Shown: one piece after another, positions 34,878-42,480 of the stretch
How the letters are laid out: each line of letters opens with the position of its first letter
Numbering within the stretch: position 1 is the first letter of the stretch
From: Flavobacteriales bacterium UBA1694
GTDB taxonomy: Bacteria > Bacteroidota > Bacteroidia > Flavobacteriales > Weeksellaceae
Assembly (NCBI GenBank): GCA_002319955.1
Contig: DCJS01000034.1
Location: forward strand, 39,816-83,673
Direction of reading: 5' to 3'
DNA: 43,858 nucleotides
Program-made: the position numbers and the translations under genes
Notes under the pieces: model-generated
Database searches by the model: none
Told to the model about the DNA's origin: nothing
The model's input: the letters and a program-made list of their open reading frames with translations, nothing else

Positions 34878-34957
34878 GGGTTTTTTATTTTTCTCTAATT
34901 GTGGAACTTCGCTTTTGAACTCCGGTTTTATAGGGATAGAATGCTAAATTCGTTCAA

Positions 34958-35422
34958 TTACTGATTTAACAAAGCGCCCAGATTTGCAGGTGAATAATGT
35001 ATACTTTTTAAGACTTTTTGGTCCTTAGTTCTGTACACCGTAAAATTCCCCTGGTTTTCGATATAATAGCAAGAGACCCCTTGCTTTGTATACTGGGCGA
35101 CGGTCTGCTCTGCCTCAGACAGAGTCTTACAGGCTTTGGAGAGGTTGGAGCGGTGCACTTCATTGAACAGAGCCTCAAACTGCCTCTGCATACCGAATTC
35201 CAAAATCGCGCCATTCAGAACGTACTGTAAATCACAAAGTGCATCGGCGATCTGCGTAAGATCCTTTGCATTAATGGCCGCGGCGAGTTCATTGAGCTCC
35301 TCTTGTAGTAAGTCGATTCGTAGGGTAGTTCGCTTTGTTGCAGGAATCTCTGGACTTTGCAGATGGGGAACTGAAAAAAGGGCATGAAACTCAGCAACTT
35401 TGCTTAGACTGTCTTTTACCAT
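34958..35422 (-). CDS. MazG-like nucleotide pyrophosphohydrolase
   Basis: A 154-residue protein. The all-alpha NTP-PPase core carries the magnesium-binding pattern EELNE (E41, E42, E45) and ADALCDLQYV (D60, D64), as in MazG-like and DR2231-like house-cleaning enzymes that hydrolyse nucleoside triphosphates to monophosphates. The C-terminal 50 residues add a small beta-rich segment. Substrate cannot be read from sequence. Downstream of the acyl-CoA dehydrogenase gene and separated from it by the hairpin at 35451-35495. Confidence 0.8.
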   Translation of the reverse strand: MVKDSLSKVAEFHALFSVPHLQSPEIPATKRTTLRIDLLQEELNELAAAINAKDLTQIADALCDLQYVLNGAILEFGMQRQFEALFNEVHRSNLSKACKTLSEAEQTVAQYTKQGVSCYYIENQGNFTVYRTKDQKVLKSIHYSPANLGALLNQ

Positions 35423-35450
35423 GGTGAATTTAGAGGTCTGAATTTAATCA

Positions 35451-35495
35451 AACAGGCTGCTCCTAAGAGGGTAAAATTCTTAAAAGCAACCTGTT
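35451..35495. repeat. Hairpin between acyl-CoA dehydrogenase and MazG-like genes
   Basis: AACAGGCTGCT (35451-35461) pairs with AGCAACCTGTT (35485-35495) at ten of eleven positions around a 23-base AT-rich loop. Arm sequence and position just past a minus-strand stop codon match the hairpin at 33806-33855. No T run follows on the minus strand. Confidence 0.6.
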
Positions 35496-35518
35496 TTGAA
35501 AGTGTATTAATTTTGAAA

Positions 35519-36658
35519 CTACTGTGAAATCAACCGTCCAATGACTAGTCTTTGAATCTCAGAGGTTCCTTCGCCAATTGTACAAAGTTTTGAGTCTCTA
35601 AAGAATTTCTCTACAGGGAAATCTTTCGTGTAGCCATAGCCCCCAAAGATTTGAACCGCATTATTGGAAATTCGAACGCAGGCTTCTGAAGCGTATAGCT
35701 TAGCCATGGCCCCTTGCTTAGTCATTTTTTGTTTGCTGTTTTTAAGCGTTGCGGCATTGCGAATTAGCAATTCAGAGGCTTCAATTTCTGTGGCCATATC
35801 GGCAAGCATGAAATTTACCGCTTGGAATTCATTGATTGCTTTTCCAAATTGGCGACGCTCTAAGGAATAGTTTAATGCGGCTTTGTAAGCCCCTCTTGCA
35901 ATGCCTAAACTTAAGGCGGCAATTGAGATACGCCCGCCATCTAATATTTTCATGGCTTGTTTAAAGCCTGCTCCAACTTCGCCTAAACGGTGGGAGTCAG
36001 GAACTCTCACACTATCAAATATAAGTTCAGCCGTTTCAGAGGCGCGCATCCCTAATTTGTTTTCTTTTTTACCGGAACTAAATCCTGGCATTCCTTTTTC
36101 TAGGACGAAGGCCGTTGAATTGTCTTTGGCACCAATCTCACCGGTTCGGGTCATTACAACGGCGAGGTCCCCAGAGATTGCATGGGTGATGAAGTTTTTA
36201 GCCCCGCTAATTAGCCAGTCGTCTCCGTCCTTAACGGCTGTGGTGCTCATTCCCCCAGAATCCGAACCCGTGTTGTGTTCTGTAAGCCCCCAAGCCCCAA
36301 TGGTTTTCCCACTAGCGAGCTGAGGAAGCCATTTGTGGCGCTGCTCTTCGCTTCCGAATTCATAAATATGGTTGGTGCACAGAGAGTTGTGCGCTGCCAG
36401 AGAAAGCCCAATAGAAGGATCCACTTGTGAGATTTCATCAAGAATAGTGATGTATTCCTGGTAGCCAAGCCCGGAACCTCCGTACTGTTCTGGAATTACA
36501 ATGCCCATGAAGCCCATTTCACCGAGTTGGTGAAAAAGTTCTTTTGGGAAGGTTTGGCTTTCGTCCCAATCCATAATGTTTGGACGTATTTCTTTTTCAG
36601 CAAAATCTTTGGCCGTTTGGGCAATCATTTCTAGACTCTCTTGCAGTTCTGATTTCAT
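35519..36658 (-). CDS. Acyl-CoA dehydrogenase
   Basis: A 379-residue flavoenzyme oxidising acyl-CoA to enoyl-CoA. Seen: AWGLTEHNTGSDSGG (FAD/substrate segment), RRQFGKAINEFQAVNFMLADMAT in pieces typical of the family, and QIFGGYGYTKDFPVEKFFRD. The catalytic base E363 is in IGEGTSEIQR, the usual position for short- and medium-chain enzymes. The start is ATG at 36658 (MKSELQESLE); nine upstream codons begin at a TTG and add nothing recognisable. Substrate class (fatty-acyl, isovaleryl, glutaryl) is not decidable by eye. No electron-transfer flavoprotein gene is nearby. Confidence 0.93.
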   Translation of the reverse strand: MKSELQESLEMIAQTAKDFAEKEIRPNIMDWDESQTFPKELFHQLGEMGFMGIVIPEQYGGSGLGYQEYITILDEISQVDPSIGLSLAAHNSLCTNHIYEFGSEEQRHKWLPQLASGKTIGAWGLTEHNTGSDSGGMSTTAVKDGDDWLISGAKNFITHAISGDLAVVMTRTGEIGAKDNSTAFVLEKGMPGFSSGKKENKLGMRASETAELIFDSVRVPDSHRLGEVGAGFKQAMKILDGGRISIAALSLGIARGAYKAALNYSLERRQFGKAINEFQAVNFMLADMATEIEASELLIRNAATLKNSKQKMTKQGAMAKLYASEACVRISNNAVQIFGGYGYTKDFPVEKFFRDSKLCTIGEGTSEIQRLVIGRLISQ

Positions 36659-36766
36659 AAATGTTGTTTGCGTAAATATAGACAAAAATGGGCTTTTAGG
36701 AAAATACTTTGCGTTCTTATTGTTTTTGCGCGCACCAAACGCTCTAGAGGGGTCTTTTGTGGGTTC

Positions 36767-36872
36767 TATTAGGTATTTGGCTAATAGTGAAATTATATTA
36801 GTCTTTTAGCTTATATTTCGATTTATTAGACTTTTCGCTAATATAGTTGTAATATTAGTTTTATTGCTTATT
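36767..36872 (+). promoter_or_regulatory. Array of four operator-like dyads upstream of satD
   Basis: Four copies of a 20-base unit begin at 36767, 36796, 36824 and 36853 (steps of 29, 28 and 29). The consensus is TATTAGnYTTTTnGCTWATA, with symmetric ends TATTAG and CTAATA eight bases apart. Copies 1 and 3 have perfect arms, copy 2 has one mismatch and copy 4 two. Copy 4 lies between the -33 and -7 promoter elements and enters the -7 box; copy 3 lies just upstream of -33. This is what a cooperative repressor-binding array would look like. Confidence 0.75.
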
Positions 36873-36876
36873 TTTG
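36847..36876 (+). promoter_or_regulatory. satD promoter
   Basis: TTG at 36847-36849, a 19-base spacer and TATTTTTG at 36869-36876 match the Bacteroidota promoter. The -7 box ends one base before the ATG at 36878, so the transcript should be leaderless or begin at the second ATG (36881). Confidence 0.6.
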
Positions 36877-36877
36877 C

Positions 36878-37492
36878 ATGATGAAAGCGGTCATCACAGG
36901 GGATATTATAAATTCGGAAAGCACCGAAACTCATATCTGGCTAACGCCCTTAAAAGCTTTGCTTTCCCAGTGGGGCGATAGCCCTTTGGACTGGGAAATT
37001 TATCGCGGCGATGAATTTCAACTTAAATGTGAGCTAGACTCAGCGTTTAAGGTCGTTCTGGCAATCAAATCCCTCGTAAAAAGCATTGAGAATTTAGACG
37101 TTAGAATTGCGATTGGAATCGGGGACGAGAAATTTAATTCCCTCAAAATCACGGAATCCAATGGCTCTGCTTACGTCAACTCAGGACGCTTATTAAACCA
37201 ATTAAAGGCCGAGGGTAAAACCCTAGCCATTCAAACACCGAATCCAGAATTTAATGACGAAATTAACCTACTCCTAAAGTGGGCTTCGATTGATTTTGAT
37301 AACTGGACTTGGGCTGTCGCTCAAATTATTCACGAATTTATTACCCAACCTGGAATTACTCAGGAGGAATTAGCTCAAAAATTCAGCATTACCCAATCCT
37401 CTGTTAGTCAGAGACTGAAACGAGCGAATCTTGATCTTATTACGCAAACGGATCTTTATTTTAGACGAAAACTAGCCCTGCTCCACCCATGA
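36878..37492 (+). CDS. satD: SatD-family protein with C-terminal helix-turn-helix
   Basis: A 204-residue protein. The N-terminal domain begins with the SatD-type strand AVITGDIINS (4-13). IYRGDEFQLK (41-50) and RIAIGIGDE (76-84) follow. The order of a strand with Asp, then GDEF, then an SIG-like strand resembles the palm fold of GGDEF and class III cyclases; this resemblance is my inference. The C-terminal winged helix-turn-helix is about 155-190 (ITQEELAQKF, SSVSQRLKRA), so it is a DNA-binding regulator. Its own promoter carries four dyads, suggesting autoregulation. The last four bases overlap the DUF3307 start (ATGA). Either ATG 36878 or 36881 can start. Confidence 0.8.
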   Translation: MMKAVITGDIINSESTETHIWLTPLKALLSQWGDSPLDWEIYRGDEFQLKCELDSAFKVVLAIKSLVKSIENLDVRIAIGIGDEKFNSLKITESNGSAYVNSGRLLNQLKAEGKTLAIQTPNPEFNDEINLLLKWASIDFDNWTWAVAQIIHEFITQPGITQEELAQKFSITQSSVSQRLKRANLDLITQTDLYFRRKLALLHP

Positions 37493-38187
37493 TACTTTCA
37501 CTGCTCATACTGGCCCATTTGATCGGAGACTTCCTTCTCCAACCAAAATCGTGGGTGCAGTCTAAGGAGCTTAAAACGTATCGAAGTGTGCATTTGTATG
37601 CCCACGTACTGATTCATAGTCTTTTGGTGTTACTTTTTGTTCCAGGATTTTACTGGTGGCTCGCACCGGCCATTGGCCTCTCGCACTACCTGATCGATCT
37701 TGCAAAATTGAGATTTCAGAAACAGCAAACTAAGGTGCGCTGGTTTTTTATTGACCAAGGCCTTCATCTCGGCGTAATTCTTGTGCTATGTATGCTCATT
37801 GGAGCTTTGACTATAAATCGTGAAACGCTTCTTTTCTATTCACCTTTACTTGCTGGTGCCGTGTTTGTTACACTGCCTAGCTCCGTGATAGTAAAAAGCT
37901 TAATCTCGAGCTGGACGCCCTTTACGCCTTCCGTTGAGAGTACCCAAAGTGAATCGCTAGTCAATGCCGGACATTATATTGGAATTTTAGAGCGCCTCCT
38001 TGTCTATGTGTTTATAATTACAGGACATTGGGAAGGGGTCGGTTTTATGATTGCAGCCAAGTCTGTATTTCGATTTAGCGACCTTGCACAAGCAAAACAG
38101 CGTAAATTAACTGAATATGTCCTGATTGGTACCTTACTTAGTTTTGGCCTCTCAGTGCTTACGGCGCTTGCCGTTGTTGGAATTTAA
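37489..38187 (+). CDS. DUF3307 polytopic membrane protein
   Basis: A 232-residue protein with about six or seven hydrophobic segments. Conserved-looking polar residues sit in or next to the membrane: AHLIGDFLLQP (8-18), a His-rich HLYAHVLIHS segment (35-44), SHYLIDLAKLR (65-75), IDQGLHLG and YIGILERLLVY. The pattern of His and Asp near membrane ends recalls the DUF3307 family, whose function is unknown; metal or lipid chemistry is possible. Translationally coupled to the SatD-family gene by a four-base overlap, so the two probably form one functional unit. Confidence 0.8.
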   Translation: MILSLLILAHLIGDFLLQPKSWVQSKELKTYRSVHLYAHVLIHSLLVLLFVPGFYWWLAPAIGLSHYLIDLAKLRFQKQQTKVRWFFIDQGLHLGVILVLCMLIGALTINRETLLFYSPLLAGAVFVTLPSSVIVKSLISSWTPFTPSVESTQSESLVNAGHYIGILERLLVYVFIITGHWEGVGFMIAAKSVFRFSDLAQAKQRKLTEYVLIGTLLSFGLSVLTALAVVGI

Positions 38188-38240
38188 TATTAGATCATTA
38201 TAAAAGTAGTTCCTTAGGAAAAAAGACAAAAGTAAAAAGT

Positions 38241-38963
38241 ATGAATGTAAAAGGAGAAATGCTCTACGAGGGCAAAGCAAAGCAGGTTTTTTTAACTGAA
38301 AATCCTGAAGAAGTGATTGTGCGTTTTAAAGACGATGCCACTGCATTCAATGCACAAAAAAGAGGCTCTTTTGATAAGAAGGGAGAAATGAATAACGCCA
38401 TTACCACTCTTATTTTCGAATATTTGAAAGAGAAAGGGGTTGAAACGCACTTTATCAAGCAACTTGATGCGCGTGAGCAACTCGTACGTAAAGTTTCAAT
38501 TATTCCATTAGAGATGGTGGTGCGCAATTACACCGCTGGAAGTATGGCTCAGCGCCTAGGAGTCGAGGAGGGAATTAAATCACCCATCACGATCTTTGAC
38601 ATTTGCTATAAGAAGGATGAGCTTGGAGACCCACTTATTAACGACTACCACGCGATTTTTCTTGGCGCTGCAACGCGCGAAGAACTTGATCAAATGTACG
38701 CTCTAACTGCAAGAATAAACGATCTGTTAATTGAGCTGTTTGAGCGCATGAACATCATTTTGGTTGATTTCAAAATTGAGCTTGGAAAAACCTCAGACGG
38801 GAAGATTATCCTAGCGGATGAGATTTCTCCAGATACGTGCCGTTTGTGGGATAAGGATACAATGAAAAAACTGGATAAAGACCGGTTTAGAAGAGATTTA
38901 GGTGAGGTCACTGAGGCGTATGTAGAAATCTATGAGCGTTTGCAGACGGCACTTGCGAAATAA
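38241..38963 (+). CDS. purC: SAICAR synthetase (phosphoribosylaminoimidazole-succinocarboxamide synthase)
   Basis: A 240-residue enzyme of purine synthesis joining CAIR and aspartate with ATP. LYEGKAKQVF at 8-17 binds nucleotide. VRNYTAGSMAQR and LVDFKIELGK are family signatures, and ILADEISPDTCRLWD holds the metal/substrate site. Length matches the Bacillus-type enzyme (about 240). Start ATG at 38241 follows an A/G-rich stretch. It is 44 bases upstream of purF and probably co-transcribed with it. Confidence 0.95.
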   Translation: MNVKGEMLYEGKAKQVFLTENPEEVIVRFKDDATAFNAQKRGSFDKKGEMNNAITTLIFEYLKEKGVETHFIKQLDAREQLVRKVSIIPLEMVVRNYTAGSMAQRLGVEEGIKSPITIFDICYKKDELGDPLINDYHAIFLGAATREELDQMYALTARINDLLIELFERMNIILVDFKIELGKTSDGKIILADEISPDTCRLWDKDTMKKLDKDRFRRDLGEVTEAYVEIYERLQTALAK

Positions 38964-39007
38964 TAAATGCTAAAGAGACCCAACAGTCTAAAGTCATAAA
39001 AAGTCAA

Positions 39008-40501
39008 ATGAAGAATTTAAACGACCATAGAAAATCCTATCTAGAGCAATTTAAGCACCGAAGTTACGGACGTAACCTTTTTCGCAGCCAAAGCGAAGAG
39101 CGCCTAGATGCGCCCAGCGAAGAGTGTGGAATCTTTGCTCTTTATTCGGAAGAAAATACCGACACATTTTCCCTTGCCCAGTTCGGCCTATTTGCACTCC
39201 AACACAGGGGGCAAGAAGCGTGTGGGATTTCAGTAATGAACGACGGTAAAATTGTGAACATTAAGGACGAAGGCCTTGTATTAGACGTTTTCAAGGAGAT
39301 CCGAAACCCAGAAACGTTTATGGGCAATGGTGTTATTGGTCATACCCGATACACCACGGCTGGAGACAAGAAAAAATTCAATTTTCAGCCCTTTTTTGCC
39401 AAGAACGAATACGACCAAATTATTCTTTCCATTGCCCATAACGGAAACCTGACCAACGCCCTGGAGCTGAAACAAGAACTTGAGGCGGAAGGTGTTGTTT
39501 TTAAAGCCACTTCGGATTCAGAAGTAATTTTAAGACTCATCCAAAAGAATTTGGATTTAGGACTTCGTGGAGCGATTAAAACAACCATGGAGAAAATTGC
39601 AGGGGCCTATTCGGTCGTTGGAATTACCCGAAATAAATTTTTCGCTTTCCGTGACTTTCATGGAATCCGTCCCCTTGTCTTAGGTGCGATTGATGAGAAG
39701 ACCTACGTGGCAGCCTCTGAAACGGCAGCACTTGATGCGGTTGGCGCGCAGTACATTCGCGATATTCTACCCGGTGAAATCGTCTACACAAGCGACCACG
39801 AAAAAGGGCTTCAATCTTATATGGTTAAGCACGGTTGTGAACGCAGTTTGTGCTCATTTGAGTACATCTACTTCGCAAGACCCGACTCGACCCTTGAAGG
39901 CATAAATGTGCATGAAATTCGAGAAAAATCTGGTGAGAAAATCTGGGAACAAGCCCCCGTCGAGGCGGATATTGTAATTGGTGTTCCTGATTCAGGCGTA
40001 CCTGCAGCTATTGGGTTTTCAAAAGTTTCCGGTATTCCATTTAGACCGGTGCTGATTAAGAACCGCTATGTGGGTAGGAGCTTTATAATTCCGACTCAGG
40101 AAATGCGCGAGCGGATTGTGAATTTAAAACTGAATCCGATAAAAAGCGAAATCAAAGGCAAACGTGTGGTAATCATTGATGATTCCATCGTTCGAGGCAC
40201 CACCTCGAAACGCCTAGTGAAGATTTTAAAAGAGGCCGGGGTTAGAGAGATTCACTTTCGTAGTGTGTCGCCTCCAATTATTGCGCCTTGCCATCTAGGA
40301 ATAGATACCCCCACAAAGGACGATTTAATTTCAGCGAACATGAGCGTGGAGGAGCTGCGAGACTATCTTGGAGTGGATTCCTTAGAGTTCCTAAGTATTG
40401 AAAATTTGAAGGTCATTCTAGGATCTGATAAGCACTGTTTTGGCTGCTTTACGGAGAAATACCCAGTAGAAAAAGGGGAAAAAACGGCTTTGTTTGACTA
40501 A
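39008..40501 (+). CDS. purF: Amidophosphoribosyltransferase
   Basis: A 497-residue enzyme catalysing the first committed step of purine synthesis from PRPP and glutamine. The glutaminase domain has C40 as the expected N-terminal nucleophile (EECGIFALY), so a propeptide of 39 residues would have to be removed; about 11 is usual for the Bacillus-type enzyme. The PRPP motif is VVIIDDSIVRGTTS (387-400). Four cysteines at 282, 428, 477 and 480 sit where the Bacillus-type enzyme binds a 4Fe-4S cluster, so an oxygen-sensitive cluster is likely. The ATG at 39008 is the first in frame. A hairpin follows at 40541. Confidence 0.95.
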   Translation: MKNLNDHRKSYLEQFKHRSYGRNLFRSQSEERLDAPSEECGIFALYSEENTDTFSLAQFGLFALQHRGQEACGISVMNDGKIVNIKDEGLVLDVFKEIRNPETFMGNGVIGHTRYTTAGDKKKFNFQPFFAKNEYDQIILSIAHNGNLTNALELKQELEAEGVVFKATSDSEVILRLIQKNLDLGLRGAIKTTMEKIAGAYSVVGITRNKFFAFRDFHGIRPLVLGAIDEKTYVAASETAALDAVGAQYIRDILPGEIVYTSDHEKGLQSYMVKHGCERSLCSFEYIYFARPDSTLEGINVHEIREKSGEKIWEQAPVEADIVIGVPDSGVPAAIGFSKVSGIPFRPVLIKNRYVGRSFIIPTQEMRERIVNLKLNPIKSEIKGKRVVIIDDSIVRGTTSKRLVKILKEAGVREIHFRSVSPPIIAPCHLGIDTPTKDDLISANMSVEELRDYLGVDSLEFLSIENLKVILGSDKHCFGCFTEKYPVEKGEKTALFD

Positions 40502-40540
40502 GGACTTACAACGGGCAGTTGCTGTACTGCTCTGTAAATC

Positions 40541-40574
40541 GAAAGGCTCTCTTCAGTAATGAAGAGAGCCTTTC
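40541..40574. terminator. Hairpin between convergent purF and porin-like gene
   Basis: Perfect 15-bp arms 40541-40555 and 40560-40574 (GAAAGGCTCTCTTCA and its complement) with a GTAA loop. There is no long T run, so termination efficiency is uncertain, but the position between convergent genes fits. Confidence 0.75.
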
Positions 40575-40605
40575 TGTATAAAAGATTGATTGTGTCTAAG
40601 TCAGT

Positions 40606-41196
40606 TTAGAATTTAAACGTAACACCAGCTTGAAAGACATTGTTTTTGTTTTCTGCTTCTGCTCCGAATTCTGTATTGGAATCATCGGTCACATCGGTGA
40701 ATCCAGCGACGTAACGTGCGTTAATTCCAATATTGTTAGTTAAATTGAAACCCGCTCCAATGCCTAGTCCGAAATTGAAATCATTGAAGTTGTCTTTGTC
40801 TAGATCTGCTTCTCCTGAAACTGACCCTGATTCAAATTTTGATTTTGCTCCAACAAGAAGACCAAATTCTGGACCTGCTTCCAGGTAGAATTGTGGAACC
40901 ACGTTATACTGGAACATAACAGGAACGGTAATGTAATCTAGAGTTAAAGTACTAGAAGAACTGTTCGATTCGTATTTCGATCCGACACTGTTGTAAATAA
41001 CCTCTGGTTGAATACTAAAGTTCTCTGCAATTGGCGCATTCATAAATAACCCGGCTTAGTACCCCGTTTTGGAGTTTGACTGCACATCGTTGTCATCAGA
41101 AATGTTTGAGATATTCACCCCGGCCTTCGCTCCAAACTGTTGAGCAAACGTTAATGAACTTACTGCTAAGGCAGCACCTAATAATAACTTTTTCAT
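40606..41196 (-). pseudogene. Outer-membrane beta-barrel (porin-like) gene interrupted by an in-frame stop
   Basis: Read from ATG 41196, the frame gives a signal peptide (MKKLLLGAALAVSSLTFAQ) and FGAKAGVNIS, then TAA at 41056-41058 as codon 47. The same frame continues at once with AGLFMNAPIAENFSIQPEV and ends at 40606 with the aromatic terminus VTFKF typical of barrel proteins. Restored length would be about 196 residues, an opacity-type eight-strand barrel. A single base change (TAA from a Tyr or Gln codon) explains it and no frameshift is needed. An internal start at 41043 would give 145 residues without a signal peptide, so it could not reach the outer membrane. A sequencing error is possible. 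Confidence 0.82.
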
Positions 41197-41335
41197 ATTG
41201 TCTAAATTTAAATTTTACTTCAAGGTGAGACGCAATTTGCATGCCAAAAGCTTCGAATTTGATTCGATGTTATTCGACAAAATATTATAGACAACTGATT
41301 ATCAGTGAACTAATTTTAAATGAGTGTTTGGTAAT

Positions 41336-42385
41336 TTAGGGTCTAGCAAGGGCTCGATAGGATGAAAGTGCCTTGATAATCTCCGATTCATCAATTGTTT
41401 GATTCACTAAATTCTGGCCAATTCCTGTAAGAACTGTGAAATTTATCCCCTTGCGTTGGGTGTTTTTTTTGTCCTGACGCATGCACTCTAAAAGGGATTC
41501 ATCAGCGAAGTCTGCAAGACTCAAGAGGGGATAAATTGATTGGAGCTTTGAAAGAATTTGCTCCGCCTCAGTGGGGCTTAAATGCCCAAGTTGAACGGAA
41601 AGTTGCGTTTCACATAGCATGCCCATAGCCACGCAGTGGCCATGGGTAACAAAACGCTCTGCTTTTAAATAGAGGCTTTCAATTGCGTGACCCACCGTAT
41701 GCCCGAAATTTAAAGCTTTTCGAAGCGATTGTTCCTTGAAATCCTTTTCGACGACGTCTTGTTTGATTGCCATGGATTTCTTGATATGCGGGGCGAGAGA
41801 CTTTGGGTCTAGCGATTCAAGTGCACAGAGTGCCTCCCAATGCGAGGCATCAAGGATAAGCCCGTGTTTAAGCATTTCGGCCAGTCCGCTCAGGATCTGC
41901 TGTTGGTCAAGAGTGCTGAGAAATTGCGGATAAACAAATAGGGCCTGAGGTAATTGAAAGGTTCCAATTAAATTCTTATAAAAATGAAAGTCGATTCCTG
42001 TTTTCCCCCCAATGGAGGCATCACACATCGAGAGAAGGGTCGTTGGAATATGGATAAAGGGAATTCCGCGTTTATAGGTTGAGGCCACAAACCCGCCCAG
42101 GTCACTGATTACGCCGCCTCCTAGATTAATAAGTAAGGCGCTGCGATCGGCCTGAAATTCCGCAAGGATTTCCCAGAGTTGAACGGCGGATTCGATGGTT
42201 TTTAGCTCTTCACCCGCTTCAATTTCAATTATTTCGTAGGGAATAGACGTGGTTAAATTGCCTAGTAGTGTGGGAAGGCAGTGGTGGTGCGTGTTCTGGT
42301 CTACAAGAAGTAGAAGTAGACTTGGGGCCTTGTGCTCGATCCACGTGTTTAACGCTGAAAATTCGTCGTCTAGAAATTCGATCAT
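41336..42385 (-). CDS. aroB: 3-dehydroquinate synthase
   Basis: A 349-residue NAD-dependent enzyme of the shikimate pathway. GGGVISDLGGFVAST is the nucleotide-binding region, IPTTLLSMCDASIGGKTG the substrate loop and AEMLKHGLI a zinc-ligand segment. Further zinc ligands are in LNFGHTVGHAIE and THGHCVAMGM. Length is normal. Start ATG at 42385. On its strand a TACATTTG element lies at 42407-42400, 14 bases before the ATG. Divergent from the proline dehydrogenase gene. Confidence 0.95.
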   Translation of the reverse strand: MIEFLDDEFSALNTWIEHKAPSLLLLLVDQNTHHHCLPTLLGNLTTSIPYEIIEIEAGEELKTIESAVQLWEILAEFQADRSALLINLGGGVISDLGGFVASTYKRGIPFIHIPTTLLSMCDASIGGKTGIDFHFYKNLIGTFQLPQALFVYPQFLSTLDQQQILSGLAEMLKHGLILDASHWEALCALESLDPKSLAPHIKKSMAIKQDVVEKDFKEQSLRKALNFGHTVGHAIESLYLKAERFVTHGHCVAMGMLCETQLSVQLGHLSPTEAEQILSKLQSIYPLLSLADFADESLLECMRQDKKNTQRKGINFTVLTGIGQNLVNQTIDESEIIKALSSYRALARP

Positions 42386-42448
42386 GAAATTAATTTTTAC
42401 AAATGTACAAATATGACTTTTTTCATCTGATTGTTCGCTAACAATTAT

Positions 42449-42456
42449 TAAATTTG
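42449..42456 (+). promoter_or_regulatory. -7 element of the proline dehydrogenase gene
   Basis: TAAATTTG matches TAnnTTTG and lies 24 bases before the ATG. The nearest TTG (42431-42433) is 15 bases upstream, short of the usual 19-20. Confidence 0.4.
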
Positions 42457-42480
42457 AGGCCTTAATTACCGAATAAAATT

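Noticed and set aside
36878..38187. SatD/DUF3307 pair as a toxin-antitoxin module
   Set aside because: Both proteins are larger than usual for such modules, and the second is a multi-pass membrane protein. Nothing indicates toxicity.
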